A stretch of 64,000 nt of DNA, taken from an uncultured Verrucomicrobia subdivision 3 bacterium (lineage in GTDB: Bacteria; Verrucomicrobiota; Verrucomicrobiia; Limisphaerales; UBA11358). This document shows, piece after piece, positions 55,901-64,000 of this stretch; within the stretch, counting starts at the first letter, position 1; every line of letters starts with the position of its first letter. The stretch is from NCBI GenBank assembly GCA_903889895.1, contig CAISYZ010000186.1:1-64000 (forward strand). The letters run 5' to 3'. Position numbers and translations under genes: made by a program. The notes below the pieces were generated by a model. The model was given only the letters and a program-made list of their open reading frames with translations. It had not been told where the DNA came from and ran no database searches.

Positions 55901-58213
55901 ATGAATTGCAGCTTGAAATTTCTCGCCGTTACGCTGGCCGTGGCCGCTGGATGGGGCCTTTCCGCCCATGCCGCCGGCGGCACCAATCTCTTTGGTTTCA
56001 GCGGCAAGGAGATTTATCCCATTGACCAGCAGATTGCCAACCTCCACGTCGCTGACCTCGACGGAGATGGCTTGAACGACATCATCGTCGTAAACAATCT
56101 GCGTTCCAAAATCAACCTGCTCTACAATCTCAGCGGCAAAACCAACCGCGCCGACGCCGCGAGCGCGCGCAAGCTGGAATTAAACGAGTTGCCGCCGGAC
56201 GCGCGCTTCCGCATTGATTCGGTGCCCACCGAGGAACGCATCGCTGCGCTTGCCGTCGCCGATGTGAACGGCGATGGCCGGCCCGATCTGATTTATTTCG
56301 GCGACACGAAGGATTTGATGGTCCGATACAACCTTGGCACAAACGGCTGGAGCGAGCCGAAGCAATGGCACCTCGACGACGGCCACATGGATCCAAACGC
56401 GCTCGCCGTCGGCGACTTGAATGGCGACGGTCTCAACGACATCGCCCTGCTCGGCGACAACGGCGTGGTCTATTTCCTCGCGCAGCAAAAAGACCACACG
56501 CTGGCCGAGCCGGTGAAGATTCCGTATTCCGGCACGCCCAAGGCCATCCAGATTGCCGACATCAACGGCGATGGGAAAAATGATCTGGTCTTTGTGGACT
56601 TTGACAGCCCGACACCTTTCCGGGTGCGGCTGCAGATTGCCGGCGGGCAACTGGGGCCGGAGATTTATTTCAAGACGCAACCCGTCCGCTCGTTCTGGCT
56701 CGATACGCTCGCCGGCGGCACGACCAATTATCTCGTGGATATCGTGACAGCCACAGGCCGCGCGGAAGTCTCGCAGTTCACGCGCAAGCCGGCGGAGCCG
56801 CTCACGGGAAAATTCCGGCAGGGCCAGTTGCAAATCCTGCCGCTCAACAAATCCGACGCCGCGCAGCGCGGGGTGCTGTGGGCGGACGTGGATGGCGACG
56901 GCCGCACGGATTTGATCGTCGCGGAACCGGAGAGCGGCCAGCTTTCCGTTTATCTCCAGCAGGCGGACGGCACGCTCACCTCGCCGAAAAAATTCCCCAG
57001 CCTCGCGGGCGTTGCGCAAATCGCCGTGGCCGACTGGAACCAGGACGGTCATCCGGAAATCTTTTTGTTGAGCCACGATGAAAATTCCGTGGCCGTCACG
57101 CAGTTTGACAAAAACGGCCGGCTGCCCTTCCCCACACCGCTGCCACTCGATGGCAAGCCGCTCGCCATGGCCGTGGGCGCATTGAAGCCCGGCGCCAAAC
57201 CCACGCTCGCCATTCTCGTGGACAAGGACGGCGTGCGCTCGCTCGTCACCCGCACCGCCGACGGCAAGACCGCGACGCAACAGTTGAGCGACAGCTTCAA
57301 GTCCAATCCCACGACGCTCGCGATTCAGGATGTGAATCAGGACGGCCTCGCGGATTTGGTGGTGCTGATTCCCTACGAAAAAATCAAGGTGCTGCTGCAA
57401 AAGAAAGACGGCAAGTTTAACGAAGTGGATGTGGATCCGCCGGGCGGCGCGATGGAACAGCCGTGGCTCGCCGCCGCCGATGTGGACGGCACCGGCAAAA
57501 CGGAATTGCTGCTGCCGCAGAAAAATTTTCTCCGCGCCGTCGTGCTGGAACCAGCGGCGAAAGTTGCCGGCTCGACGAATCCGCCGGAATGGAAATTCAC
57601 CGTGAAAGACCAGATCAACGGCTCCGCCAGCGACTCGCGCATCATCGGCGCGGCGGCGGTGGCGAATGGCACGAACGCCGTGCCGTCGCTGTTTTTGTTC
57701 GACGCGGAACACAAGCAGTTGACGCTTTGCGAACGCGATGCCGCCGGCGTGTGGCAGGTGGTGAAAAATCTGGATTTGCCGGTGACGACCTTTAGCGGCA
57801 TCAGCACCACATCGCTTGGCGGTGCGGCGGTCGCATTCACCGGCCAGAATTCCGTGGCGTGGCTGCCGCTCGGCGGCGACGTTTGGCAGCTCAAGCGGCT
57901 GGATGATTACGACACCTCCATCAAGGACGGTTATCTCAACGACGTCGTCGCCGGCGACCTGACCGGTGGCGGCCGCAAGCAACTCATCTTCATGGAAACG
58001 GCGAAAAATTATCTCGATGTCGTGAACTTCAGCGCGGCGGGCAAGCTCGTGCCGGGCGACCGCTGGCAGGTGTTTGAGCAGCACACGTTTCGCGGCGCGC
58101 AGAACGCGCTGCCCGAACCGCGCGAATGCGCCGTGGCCGACGTGACCGGCGACGGCAAGAACGACCTCATCGTGCTCGTCCACGACCGGATTCTGGTTTA
58201 TCCGCAGGAATAA
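55901..58213 (+). CDS. Secreted FG-GAP/VCBS repeat protein
   Basis: The ATG at 55901 (770 residues) is followed by a signal peptide (LKFLAVTLAVAAGWGLSAHA); a TTG nine bases earlier is less likely. About ten repeats contain calcium-binding loops of the type DLDGDGLNDI, DVNGDGRPDLI, DINGDGKNDLVF, DVDGDGRTDLIV and, at the very end, DVTGDGKNDLIVLV. Such repeats fold as an integrin-alpha-like beta-propeller, usually extracellular binding proteins. A Thr/Asn-poor, more acidic composition sets it apart from the giant protein. It is divergent from rpsO and convergent with the next gene. Confidence 0.92.
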   Translation: MNCSLKFLAVTLAVAAGWGLSAHAAGGTNLFGFSGKEIYPIDQQIANLHVADLDGDGLNDIIVVNNLRSKINLLYNLSGKTNRADAASARKLELNELPPDARFRIDSVPTEERIAALAVADVNGDGRPDLIYFGDTKDLMVRYNLGTNGWSEPKQWHLDDGHMDPNALAVGDLNGDGLNDIALLGDNGVVYFLAQQKDHTLAEPVKIPYSGTPKAIQIADINGDGKNDLVFVDFDSPTPFRVRLQIAGGQLGPEIYFKTQPVRSFWLDTLAGGTTNYLVDIVTATGRAEVSQFTRKPAEPLTGKFRQGQLQILPLNKSDAAQRGVLWADVDGDGRTDLIVAEPESGQLSVYLQQADGTLTSPKKFPSLAGVAQIAVADWNQDGHPEIFLLSHDENSVAVTQFDKNGRLPFPTPLPLDGKPLAMAVGALKPGAKPTLAILVDKDGVRSLVTRTADGKTATQQLSDSFKSNPTTLAIQDVNQDGLADLVVLIPYEKIKVLLQKKDGKFNEVDVDPPGGAMEQPWLAAADVDGTGKTELLLPQKNFLRAVVLEPAAKVAGSTNPPEWKFTVKDQINGSASDSRIIGAAAVANGTNAVPSLFLFDAEHKQLTLCERDAAGVWQVVKNLDLPVTTFSGISTTSLGGAAVAFTGQNSVAWLPLGGDVWQLKRLDDYDTSIKDGYLNDVVAGDLTGGGRKQLIFMETAKNYLDVVNFSAAGKLVPGDRWQVFEQHTFRGAQNALPEPRECAVADVTGDGKNDLIVLVHDRILVYPQE

Positions 58214-58258
58214 AATTTATGGATGATGCCAGAGTCCCACGTTTATAAAATTGTATCT

Positions 58259-59155
58259 TTAATTGACGGGGACGAGGCGAAAGAAAAGGTTGCCTGCTGT
58301 AATACTATTCGTCACCGGACTGTTGGTGGCCGAATCAGTGCAGTCGTTCCAGAAAACAGAATTAAGACTGGCGTTGGTCTGCAATTTCCAGACGGAAGTG
58401 TATGCCGTCCACGAAACGATTGCCTGATTGTTCGCGACCTGTAGGGACAGAGCCGGTGGTGGTTCCGGCAACGTGGTGAAGAATGCCGCTTCGCTGACAT
58501 TCAGCGTGGGAACCACATCCCACTGGCCGTTTCCAAGATAAGTGCTGGTGGTGAAAACCGTGGACACCTTTTCTCCGATAAACGGCATCCGGCCAAGGAT
58601 GTTTAGAAAAATGTTAGTTCCAATGTCTAGAGTGGGGCAGGCGTCTCCCAGCAAATAAACTCCGGGTGATTTTGAAAATACATTTGGCAACACAAACTCA
58701 AAATTTGGCTCATTTTGTGCATTTGTGAATAAATTGCCATCGTGGTTATATACAGTCCCTAGAAAGCCATTGGTAAATGGCTGCGGAGCGGTAACCATGA
58801 CGCCGACGCCCGGCGTAAGCACCAGATTTTTCGACCAGGCTCCGTTTGTGTAGGTTGAAGCAATGTTAAACGTCCGGTTAGTTGGATTCCAAAATGAAAC
58901 TATCGTTCCTTCTGGGAGGGTGATTTGCAAATAAGGTGCATACAGTGTTGGTATTGTTGAAGTGATATTAAATATTTCATTCAGTGAATTGCTCGAACCA
59001 ATTTCGAGGTCGAGTGCAAAATAATTAGTTCCGGCTATAAAAATACGCGTATAATATCCCGATATATCCTGTGAATACGTTTGTGCAAAGCCATCGTTGA
59101 TTCCCGTAAAACAGACGGCGGCAGTCAGTAACATACTGGTAAATTTCCCGCTCAT
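58259..59155 (-). CDS. Secreted protein of unknown function with the shared C-terminal module
   Basis: This 298-residue protein has a signal peptide (about 1-24, MLLTAAVCFTGINDGFAQ). The body is Asn/Thr/Phe-rich beta-structure with no recognised domain (GYYTRIFIAGTNYFALDLE, SFWNPTNRTFNIASTY). The last 70 residues, ALSLQVANNQAIVSWTAYTS followed by WKLQTNASLNSVFWND and NLFFRLVPVN, are a copy of the C-terminal module seen in other exported proteins of the window. Base composition is clearly more AT-rich than its neighbours, suggesting a different history. Confidence 0.8.
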   Translation of the reverse strand: MSGKFTSMLLTAAVCFTGINDGFAQTYSQDISGYYTRIFIAGTNYFALDLEIGSSNSLNEIFNITSTIPTLYAPYLQITLPEGTIVSFWNPTNRTFNIASTYTNGAWSKNLVLTPGVGVMVTAPQPFTNGFLGTVYNHDGNLFTNAQNEPNFEFVLPNVFSKSPGVYLLGDACPTLDIGTNIFLNILGRMPFIGEKVSTVFTTSTYLGNGQWDVVPTLNVSEAAFFTTLPEPPPALSLQVANNQAIVSWTAYTSVWKLQTNASLNSVFWNDCTDSATNSPVTNSITAGNLFFRLVPVN

Positions 59156-59233
59156 GTCACTAGCATAGCCAATTTTCTGGAAAATTCACACTTAAACAAA
59201 GTTGCCGTAGCCATTGGCGTTCACCGCATTATT

Positions 59234-60079
59234 TCAAAGCTCCACTGTCGCGCACGGCACGTCCTGCGCGGCGATTTGCAGCTGGACGTGTTTCGCGCCG
59301 ATGTGGTGGAGTTGCTCCGCCATGACGTGTTCAGCGAGCGCAGGTGTATTGCATTCGCGGCTCAAGTGCGCGAGGTAAAGCTGTTTCAAGCTGGATGAAA
59401 TGATTTGCGCAACAGTCTCGGCGGCGGTGACATTGGATATATGCCCGTGCCGGCCAAGGATGCGCTGCTTCAACGCCCATGAGCGGCGCGGACATTCTTG
59501 CAACATCTTCACGTCGTGGTTGGATTCGAGGACGAGCACGTTCGCGACGCGGATGCGTTCCAGCACGAGCTTGGTGACGTGGCCGAGGTCGGTGGCAAAA
59601 CCGATGTTGCCGGCGGCGGTGCGGAGGACGTAGCCCACCGGATCCTGCGCGTCGTGCGGAATGGAAAATGTCTCAATGCCGACCTCGCCGATTTCAAAGC
59701 TCGCGCCGGTCTCGAACAACCGCCAGTCAATTTTGGATTTGAGCAGCGTCGTGCCGTCCGCGCCGGCGAAGGCCGGTTTCTTTTTGGAATCCCATTTGGC
59801 TTTGAGCGCCCAAATCGTCCCGTCCTGCGTGCCGCGATTACAGAAAACCGGGATGTGAAATTTATCTGCGAGTCCAAGAATGCCAGCGATGTGGTCGGAA
59901 TGTTCGTGGGTAATTAAAATCGCGGAAAGATTTTCCGGTGTCTTGCCGATGGTGGCGAGGCGCTTGCGGATTTGCAGCGGCGAGAAACCGGCATCCACGA
60001 GGATGCGGGTTTCGCCGGCCTCGACGTAGGCGCAGTTGCCGGCCGAACCGCTGCCGAGGATGGTTAAATGCACGGACAC
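59234..60079 (-). CDS. MBL-fold metallo-hydrolase, YycJ/WalJ type
   Basis: This 281-residue metallo-beta-lactamase-fold protein starts LTILGSGSAGNCAYVEAG and has the di-metal site THEHSDHIAGI (HxHxDH), FSIPHDAQDPVGYVL, GFATDLGHV, LVLESNHD and the terminal YLAHLSRECNTP. This combination is typical of the YycJ family of cytosolic exonuclease-like hydrolases linked to DNA maintenance; the true substrate is uncertain. It is divergent from the S53 protease gene that follows. Confidence 0.92.
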   Translation of the reverse strand: MSVHLTILGSGSAGNCAYVEAGETRILVDAGFSPLQIRKRLATIGKTPENLSAILITHEHSDHIAGILGLADKFHIPVFCNRGTQDGTIWALKAKWDSKKKPAFAGADGTTLLKSKIDWRLFETGASFEIGEVGIETFSIPHDAQDPVGYVLRTAAGNIGFATDLGHVTKLVLERIRVANVLVLESNHDVKMLQECPRRSWALKQRILGRHGHISNVTAAETVAQIISSSLKQLYLAHLSRECNTPALAEHVMAEQLHHIGAKHVQLQIAAQDVPCATVEL

Positions 60080-60135
60080 GCGGGGAAATTAAAGCGGAAA
60101 CCGGATGGCGGAAAGCGGAAAGCGCGCAGCGCAAA

Positions 60136-60163
60136 TTGACATGGCTCGGAGATGGGTTAGCCT
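60136..60163 (+). promoter_or_regulatory. Candidate promoter of the second S53 protease
   Basis: A perfect TTGACA (60136-60141) is followed after 16 bp by TAGCCT (60158-60163), a poor -10. The predicted start would be about 50 nt before the ATG at 60223. Confidence 0.35.
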
Positions 60164-60222
60164 TTCGGGAAACATTGGACAAAATCGGGAACGCAAAATG
60201 CTTTTGTCGTCTTAAAACAAAC

Positions 60223-63200
60223 ATGTTTCGCAAAACGAGTCTTTTTCGCGTGGCCGCCGTGCTGGGCCTGTTCCTGACCGCTGGCGTTTGTCCTATTTCT
60301 GGCGCGGGTGTCAAAACTTTGCACGGTCATGTGCCGGCGATCGTCGGCAAGCTAACACCGCTTGGCGAGTTGCCGGCGACAAATGAGTTGTGGCTGGCCA
60401 TCGGCCTGCCGCTCCGCGACCCGGCGGGCTTGAGCAATTTTCTCGCGGACGTTTATAATCCGGCCAGCCCGAATTACCGGCATTACCTGACGCCGGAGCA
60501 GTTCACCGCGAAGTTTGGCCCGACCGAAAAAGATTACGCCGCCGTGCAAGCCTTTGCCACCGCGAGCGGATTCCGCATCGCCGCCACACACGGCAACCGG
60601 CTCATCCTCGACGTGCAGGCGAAGCCGGCGGACATCGAGCGCGCTTTTCATTTTCACCTGCGCCGCTTCCAGCACCCGACCGAGGCGCGGGAATTTTTTG
60701 CGCCGGATGCGGAACCGACGGTGGATCTCGCTTTGCCGGTGGCGGACGTAAGCGGCTTGAGCAACTACCAGTTGCCACACCCGAAACTGTTGAAGAAAAA
60801 AATCGCGGATGGCAAGGTCGCCACCAAGACCGGTTCCGCGCCGACCGGCGACTATCTCGGCGACGATTTCCGAGCGGCGTATGTGCCGGATACGACGTTG
60901 ACGGGCGTGGGACAAATGGTCGGCCTGTTGCAGTTCGACGGGTTTTATACGAATGACATCAACTCGTATGCGCAGCTCGCAGGCGGCGGGCGCGCGAACA
61001 TTCCCATTCAAACCGTTTTGCTGGACGGCTTCAGCGGCAAGCCCACGACCGGAGCCAACAGTGGGAACATTGAGGTGACATTGGACATTGAAATGACGAT
61101 GTCCATGGCTCCGGGACTTTCCAAAATCATTGTCTTTTCCGGCGGCCCCTACGGTTCGCAAAACGACATCTTGAACACCATGGCGGCGAGTAACATGGTG
61201 AAAAGTTTGAGCTGCTCGTGGGGCTGGGGCGGCGGGCCGGATGCCACCATTGATGCGATTTTTCAGCAGATGGCGGCGCAGGGACAATCTTTCTTCAATG
61301 CCTCCGGCGACAGCGACGCCTTCACGACCGGATCCAGCTCAGCCAATGGCGTTGATAACACACAGCTCCAAAATGCCCCCTCCAGCTCGCCCTACATCAC
61401 GCAGGTGGGCGGCACTACGTTGTTAACGACCGGACCGGGTGGCGCGTGGCAGTCGGAATCCGTCTGGAACTGGGGCGGCGGCACCGGCAGCAGCGGCGGC
61501 ATCAGCAGCTATTACCCCATTCCCACGTGGCAATCCGGCGTCAGCATGGCTAACAATCAAGGCTCCACCACCAAACGCAACATTCCGGACGTCGCGCTGA
61601 CTGCGGACAATGTTTATACCTATTCAGACAACGGCTCCGCGAGCAGCGTGGGCGGCACGAGCTGCGCCGCCCCGCTGTGGGCCGGGCTAGCGGCGCTGGC
61701 CAACCAGCAGGCCACCCAGACCGGCAACGCATCCGTCGGCTTCATCAACCCGACGGTTTATGCGCTGGGCACCTCGGCCAGCTATACGCAGGGTTTTCAT
61801 GACATCACCAAGGGCGACAACACCTGGAGCAAAAGCACAACGCAATTTTACGCGGTGAGCGGTTATGATCTTTGCACCGGCTGGGGCACGCCGGCAGGAC
61901 AGGCGCTGTTGGACGCGCTGGTGGGACAGGTGGGTTCGGTCACGGATTCGCTCGGCATCGTTTCCAATTCGCAGCTCTCGGCCACGGGACCGGCAGGCGG
62001 GCCTTTCAGCCCGGCGGGTTTTTCCGTGACGCTGACCAATTCTGGCACCACATCGCTGACGTGGTCGTGGGGCAATCCCGGCGTAGTGGACTGGCTGACC
62101 ACCGTCCCCACCGCGGGTTCGCTTGACCCGCAGGCAACCACCAATGTAAACATCAACTTCGCCCCAGCCGTCACGAACCTGGCTGCGGGCAACTATTCCG
62201 CGACGCTAATGTTCTCCAACCAGGTGACGGCAGCGGTGCAATACGTCGTCGTGCGATTGCAGGTGTTGCCGTTGCTGTCAGTTTCGCCGGCCGGCGGGTT
62301 CACCTTCATCGGGCCGAAAGCCGGACCGTTCTTTCCCTCGTCGCAAAACTTCACCATCGCCAACCTCGGCAGTTTGCCGGTCGGATGGAAAGTGGTGGTT
62401 TCCAACGTGACCTGGCTGGCCGTGAGCCAGACCAATGGCACCGCCCCGGCATCCGGCCAAAGCACTTTCACCATCAGCCTGACGGCCAAGGCCAATTCGC
62501 TGGCCGCCGGTTCCTACAAAACCACCGTGGCGGTGAAGAACAGCGCCAACAAAGTCATCCAAAATTTGCCGTTCACCTTGGCGGTCGCGCAAAACCTCGT
62601 GACCAACGGCGGATTTGAAACCGGAAATTTTGCGGGCTGGACTCTAAATGCCGGCACCACCTCGGTGGGCAAACGCAGCGGTTTGGTGCATTCGGGCAAA
62701 TACGGCGCGATGTTGGGACAGTCCACCACGCTGGGTTATCTCTCGCAACTGCTGCCGACCTTTGCCGGCCAGACCTACCAGCTTTCCGTGTGGGTGCACA
62801 ACCCCAACAACACCCTCGGCGCCACGCCGAATGAATTTCAGATCCAGTGGGAAGGCAACACGATTTTCGACCGCGTCAACCTGCCCTTTGGCGCCTGGAG
62901 CAATTTGCAGTTCACCGTCACCGCCACCATGACCGGTTCGCAGCTCCAGTTCGGCTTCCGCGACGACCCTTATTACCTCGGCTTGGATGACGTCAGCGTG
63001 AAAGCGATTGTCGCGCCCCACCTGAAGGCCATTGTGCAACCGCCGCCAACCACACCGGCATTCCATTTCGACTTCACCGTCACGCCCGGCTCGGTTTATC
63101 AAGTGCAATACAAGACAAACCTGACGCAGCCGGACTGGATTGACCTCGGCCCGACCAGCACGGCGGACACGGAGACCTTCACGCTGACCGACACCAACAC

Positions 63201-63246
63201 CGCGCCCTTCGCGCAGAAATTTTACCGGCTGAAGCTCGTGCAGTAA
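60223..63246 (+). CDS. Secreted S53 (pro-kumamolisin) protease with a CBM-like C-terminal region
   Basis: From ATG 60223 this gives 1,007 residues; the frame is open further upstream, but the signal peptide (SLFRVAAVLGLFLTAGVCPISGA) fixes the start. Domains: pro-kumamolisin (about 28-200), S53 catalytic with Glu284/Asp288 in EVTLDIEM, Asp363 in ASGDSD and Ser480 in GGTSCAAP. Two immunoglobulin-like segments with the theme GPAGGPFSPAGFSVTLTNSG follow (about 575-790). Next is a carbohydrate-binding-like domain (about 795-930, LVTNGGFETGNFAGWTLNAG) and the shared C-terminal module (YQVQYKTNLTQPDWIDL...QKFYRLKLVQ). Its tail therefore differs completely from the S53 protein at 11723-14275. A paralogue starts 9 bp downstream. 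Confidence 0.93.
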   Translation: MFRKTSLFRVAAVLGLFLTAGVCPISGAGVKTLHGHVPAIVGKLTPLGELPATNELWLAIGLPLRDPAGLSNFLADVYNPASPNYRHYLTPEQFTAKFGPTEKDYAAVQAFATASGFRIAATHGNRLILDVQAKPADIERAFHFHLRRFQHPTEAREFFAPDAEPTVDLALPVADVSGLSNYQLPHPKLLKKKIADGKVATKTGSAPTGDYLGDDFRAAYVPDTTLTGVGQMVGLLQFDGFYTNDINSYAQLAGGGRANIPIQTVLLDGFSGKPTTGANSGNIEVTLDIEMTMSMAPGLSKIIVFSGGPYGSQNDILNTMAASNMVKSLSCSWGWGGGPDATIDAIFQQMAAQGQSFFNASGDSDAFTTGSSSANGVDNTQLQNAPSSSPYITQVGGTTLLTTGPGGAWQSESVWNWGGGTGSSGGISSYYPIPTWQSGVSMANNQGSTTKRNIPDVALTADNVYTYSDNGSASSVGGTSCAAPLWAGLAALANQQATQTGNASVGFINPTVYALGTSASYTQGFHDITKGDNTWSKSTTQFYAVSGYDLCTGWGTPAGQALLDALVGQVGSVTDSLGIVSNSQLSATGPAGGPFSPAGFSVTLTNSGTTSLTWSWGNPGVVDWLTTVPTAGSLDPQATTNVNINFAPAVTNLAAGNYSATLMFSNQVTAAVQYVVVRLQVLPLLSVSPAGGFTFIGPKAGPFFPSSQNFTIANLGSLPVGWKVVVSNVTWLAVSQTNGTAPASGQSTFTISLTAKANSLAAGSYKTTVAVKNSANKVIQNLPFTLAVAQNLVTNGGFETGNFAGWTLNAGTTSVGKRSGLVHSGKYGAMLGQSTTLGYLSQLLPTFAGQTYQLSVWVHNPNNTLGATPNEFQIQWEGNTIFDRVNLPFGAWSNLQFTVTATMTGSQLQFGFRDDPYYLGLDDVSVKAIVAPHLKAIVQPPPTTPAFHFDFTVTPGSVYQVQYKTNLTQPDWIDLGPTSTADTETFTLTDTNTAPFAQKFYRLKLVQ

Positions 63247-63255
63247 GTTTGAACC

Positions 63256-64000
63256 ATGCCCGATTGCGCCCAGATGAAACGTGCGTTGGCTGCATTAGTA
63301 TTATTAACCGCAGCCATAAGTGTTTTGGCTGCGGATACCGGCCGGAAAATTCTTCATGGCCACACCATTCCCATTACCAGCAAGCTGACGCCGCTCGGCC
63401 AACTGCCCGCGACGAAGGAGCTTTCCGTCGCCATTGGCCTGCCGCTGCGCCACGAGGCGGACTTGGACGAATTCATCAGCCAGCTTTACAATCCAAGCAG
63501 CACAAACTACCACAAATTCATCGGCCCGGCGGAGTTTGCCGCGCGTTTCGGCCCGACGGCAAATGATTACGCGGCGGTTAAAAAATTTGCGGCGGAACAC
63601 GGCTTGAAAGTTACCCAGACTTACGCCAACCGGCTGGTGCTGGATGTCCGGGGACGCGTTGGCGATTTTGAGCGCGCGTTCCAAATCCAACTGCACACCT
63701 ACCGGCATCCGGAAGAAGCGCGGAATTTTTTCGCGCCCGATACTGAGCCGTCGGTGCCGGTGAACCTGCCGGTGGCCGACATGATGGGCTTGAGTGATTA
63801 CTCGCGGCCGCGGCCCTTGCTGCACGCTGTTCCGCAAGCGAAAATTTCGCCGCTGAATTACAACGGCTCCGGCCCGGGCGGCTCTTACCAGGGCAGTGAC
63901 TTTCGCAACGCCTACTTTCCCAATTCACCGCTGACAGGCGGCGGCCAGGTGGTGGCGGTGTTTGAAGAGGACACCTATTATCAGGCCGACATTACCAATT
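63256..64000 (+). CDS. Third S53 protease, N-terminal part (truncated by window edge)
   Basis: From ATG 63256 the frame is open to the window edge (248 codons). It begins MPDCAQMKRALAALVLLTA with a signal peptide to about residue 26 (SVLAADTG), then a pro-kumamolisin domain closely paralleling the upstream protein: ILHGHTIPITSKLTPLGQLPATKEL, YNPSSTNYHKFIGPAEFAARFGP and DTEPSVPVNLPVADMMGLSDY. The start of the catalytic domain (SDFRNAYFPN...GGGQVVAVFEEDTY) is reached at the edge; the active-site residues lie outside. It is a tandem duplicate of the preceding gene, separated by 9 bp. Confidence 0.93.
   Translation, partial: MPDCAQMKRALAALVLLTAAISVLAADTGRKILHGHTIPITSKLTPLGQLPATKELSVAIGLPLRHEADLDEFISQLYNPSSTNYHKFIGPAEFAARFGPTANDYAAVKKFAAEHGLKVTQTYANRLVLDVRGRVGDFERAFQIQLHTYRHPEEARNFFAPDTEPSVPVNLPVADMMGLSDYSRPRPLLHAVPQAKISPLNYNGSGPGGSYQGSDFRNAYFPNSPLTGGGQVVAVFEEDTYYQADITN

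Overview
The window looks like chromosomal DNA of a free-living Verrucomicrobiota bacterium, most likely of the Pedosphaera/Limisphaerales type. This placement is inferred from gene content, not from a marker-gene tree. The evidence is a pilus-assembly locus laid out like Akkermansia Amuc_1098-Amuc_1101, a giant Calx-beta/delta-60 secreted protein, several S53 (kumamolisin-like) proteases, a DUF1080 protein and a recurrent C-terminal module on exported proteins. There are no rRNA, tRNA, CRISPR or transposase genes that I can see.

Layout. 1-2920 (minus): gyrB then gyrA (gyrA runs off the left edge). 3154-6685 (plus): gcvP and a small AT-rich membrane-anchored coiled-coil gene overlapping its end. 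6842-7114: thirteen phased 21-bp tandem repeats. 7146-7940: a small conserved hypothetical and a hemerythrin-domain protein. 7941-10885 (minus): xth and glgB. 11123-46232 (all minus, about 35 kb): a nearly gapless gene run. Read in transcription order it holds PilM-like, Amuc_1100-like, Amuc_1099-like, a secretin split into two ORFs, a stand-alone 5'-3' exonuclease, three large exported proteins, a ~5,480-residue giant protein, an S53 protease and coaE, closed by a rho-independent terminator. 46399-49915 (plus): acylphosphatase, metallophosphoesterase, glycosyltransferase 9, DUF1080 and LamG proteins. 49890-52493 (minus): CCA-adding enzyme, a TIM-barrel epimerase-like protein and rpsU. 52742-55755: a small conserved protein and the rpsO-pnp pair. 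55901-64000: an FG-GAP repeat protein, a secreted unknown, a YycJ-type metallo-hydrolase, and two tandem S53 proteases, the last cut by the right edge.

The most interesting part is the 35-kb run. It links an inner-membrane/outer-membrane pilus-type export core to a giant surface protein. That protein contains four blocks of exactly seven delta-60 repeats (four predicted seven-bladed propellers) embedded in about 22 Calx-beta-like repeats. The whole is arranged as a two-fold superduplication with a period of about 7.5 kb. Two genes in the run are broken at a domain interior, and each time the downstream half begins with a new signal peptide. The secretin is split before its C-terminal gate domain. 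The giant protein stops halfway through a P-domain-like module whose missing half, with the expected tail, is found fused to the next gene, an S53 protease. This looks like insertion of a protease coding sequence into the giant gene.
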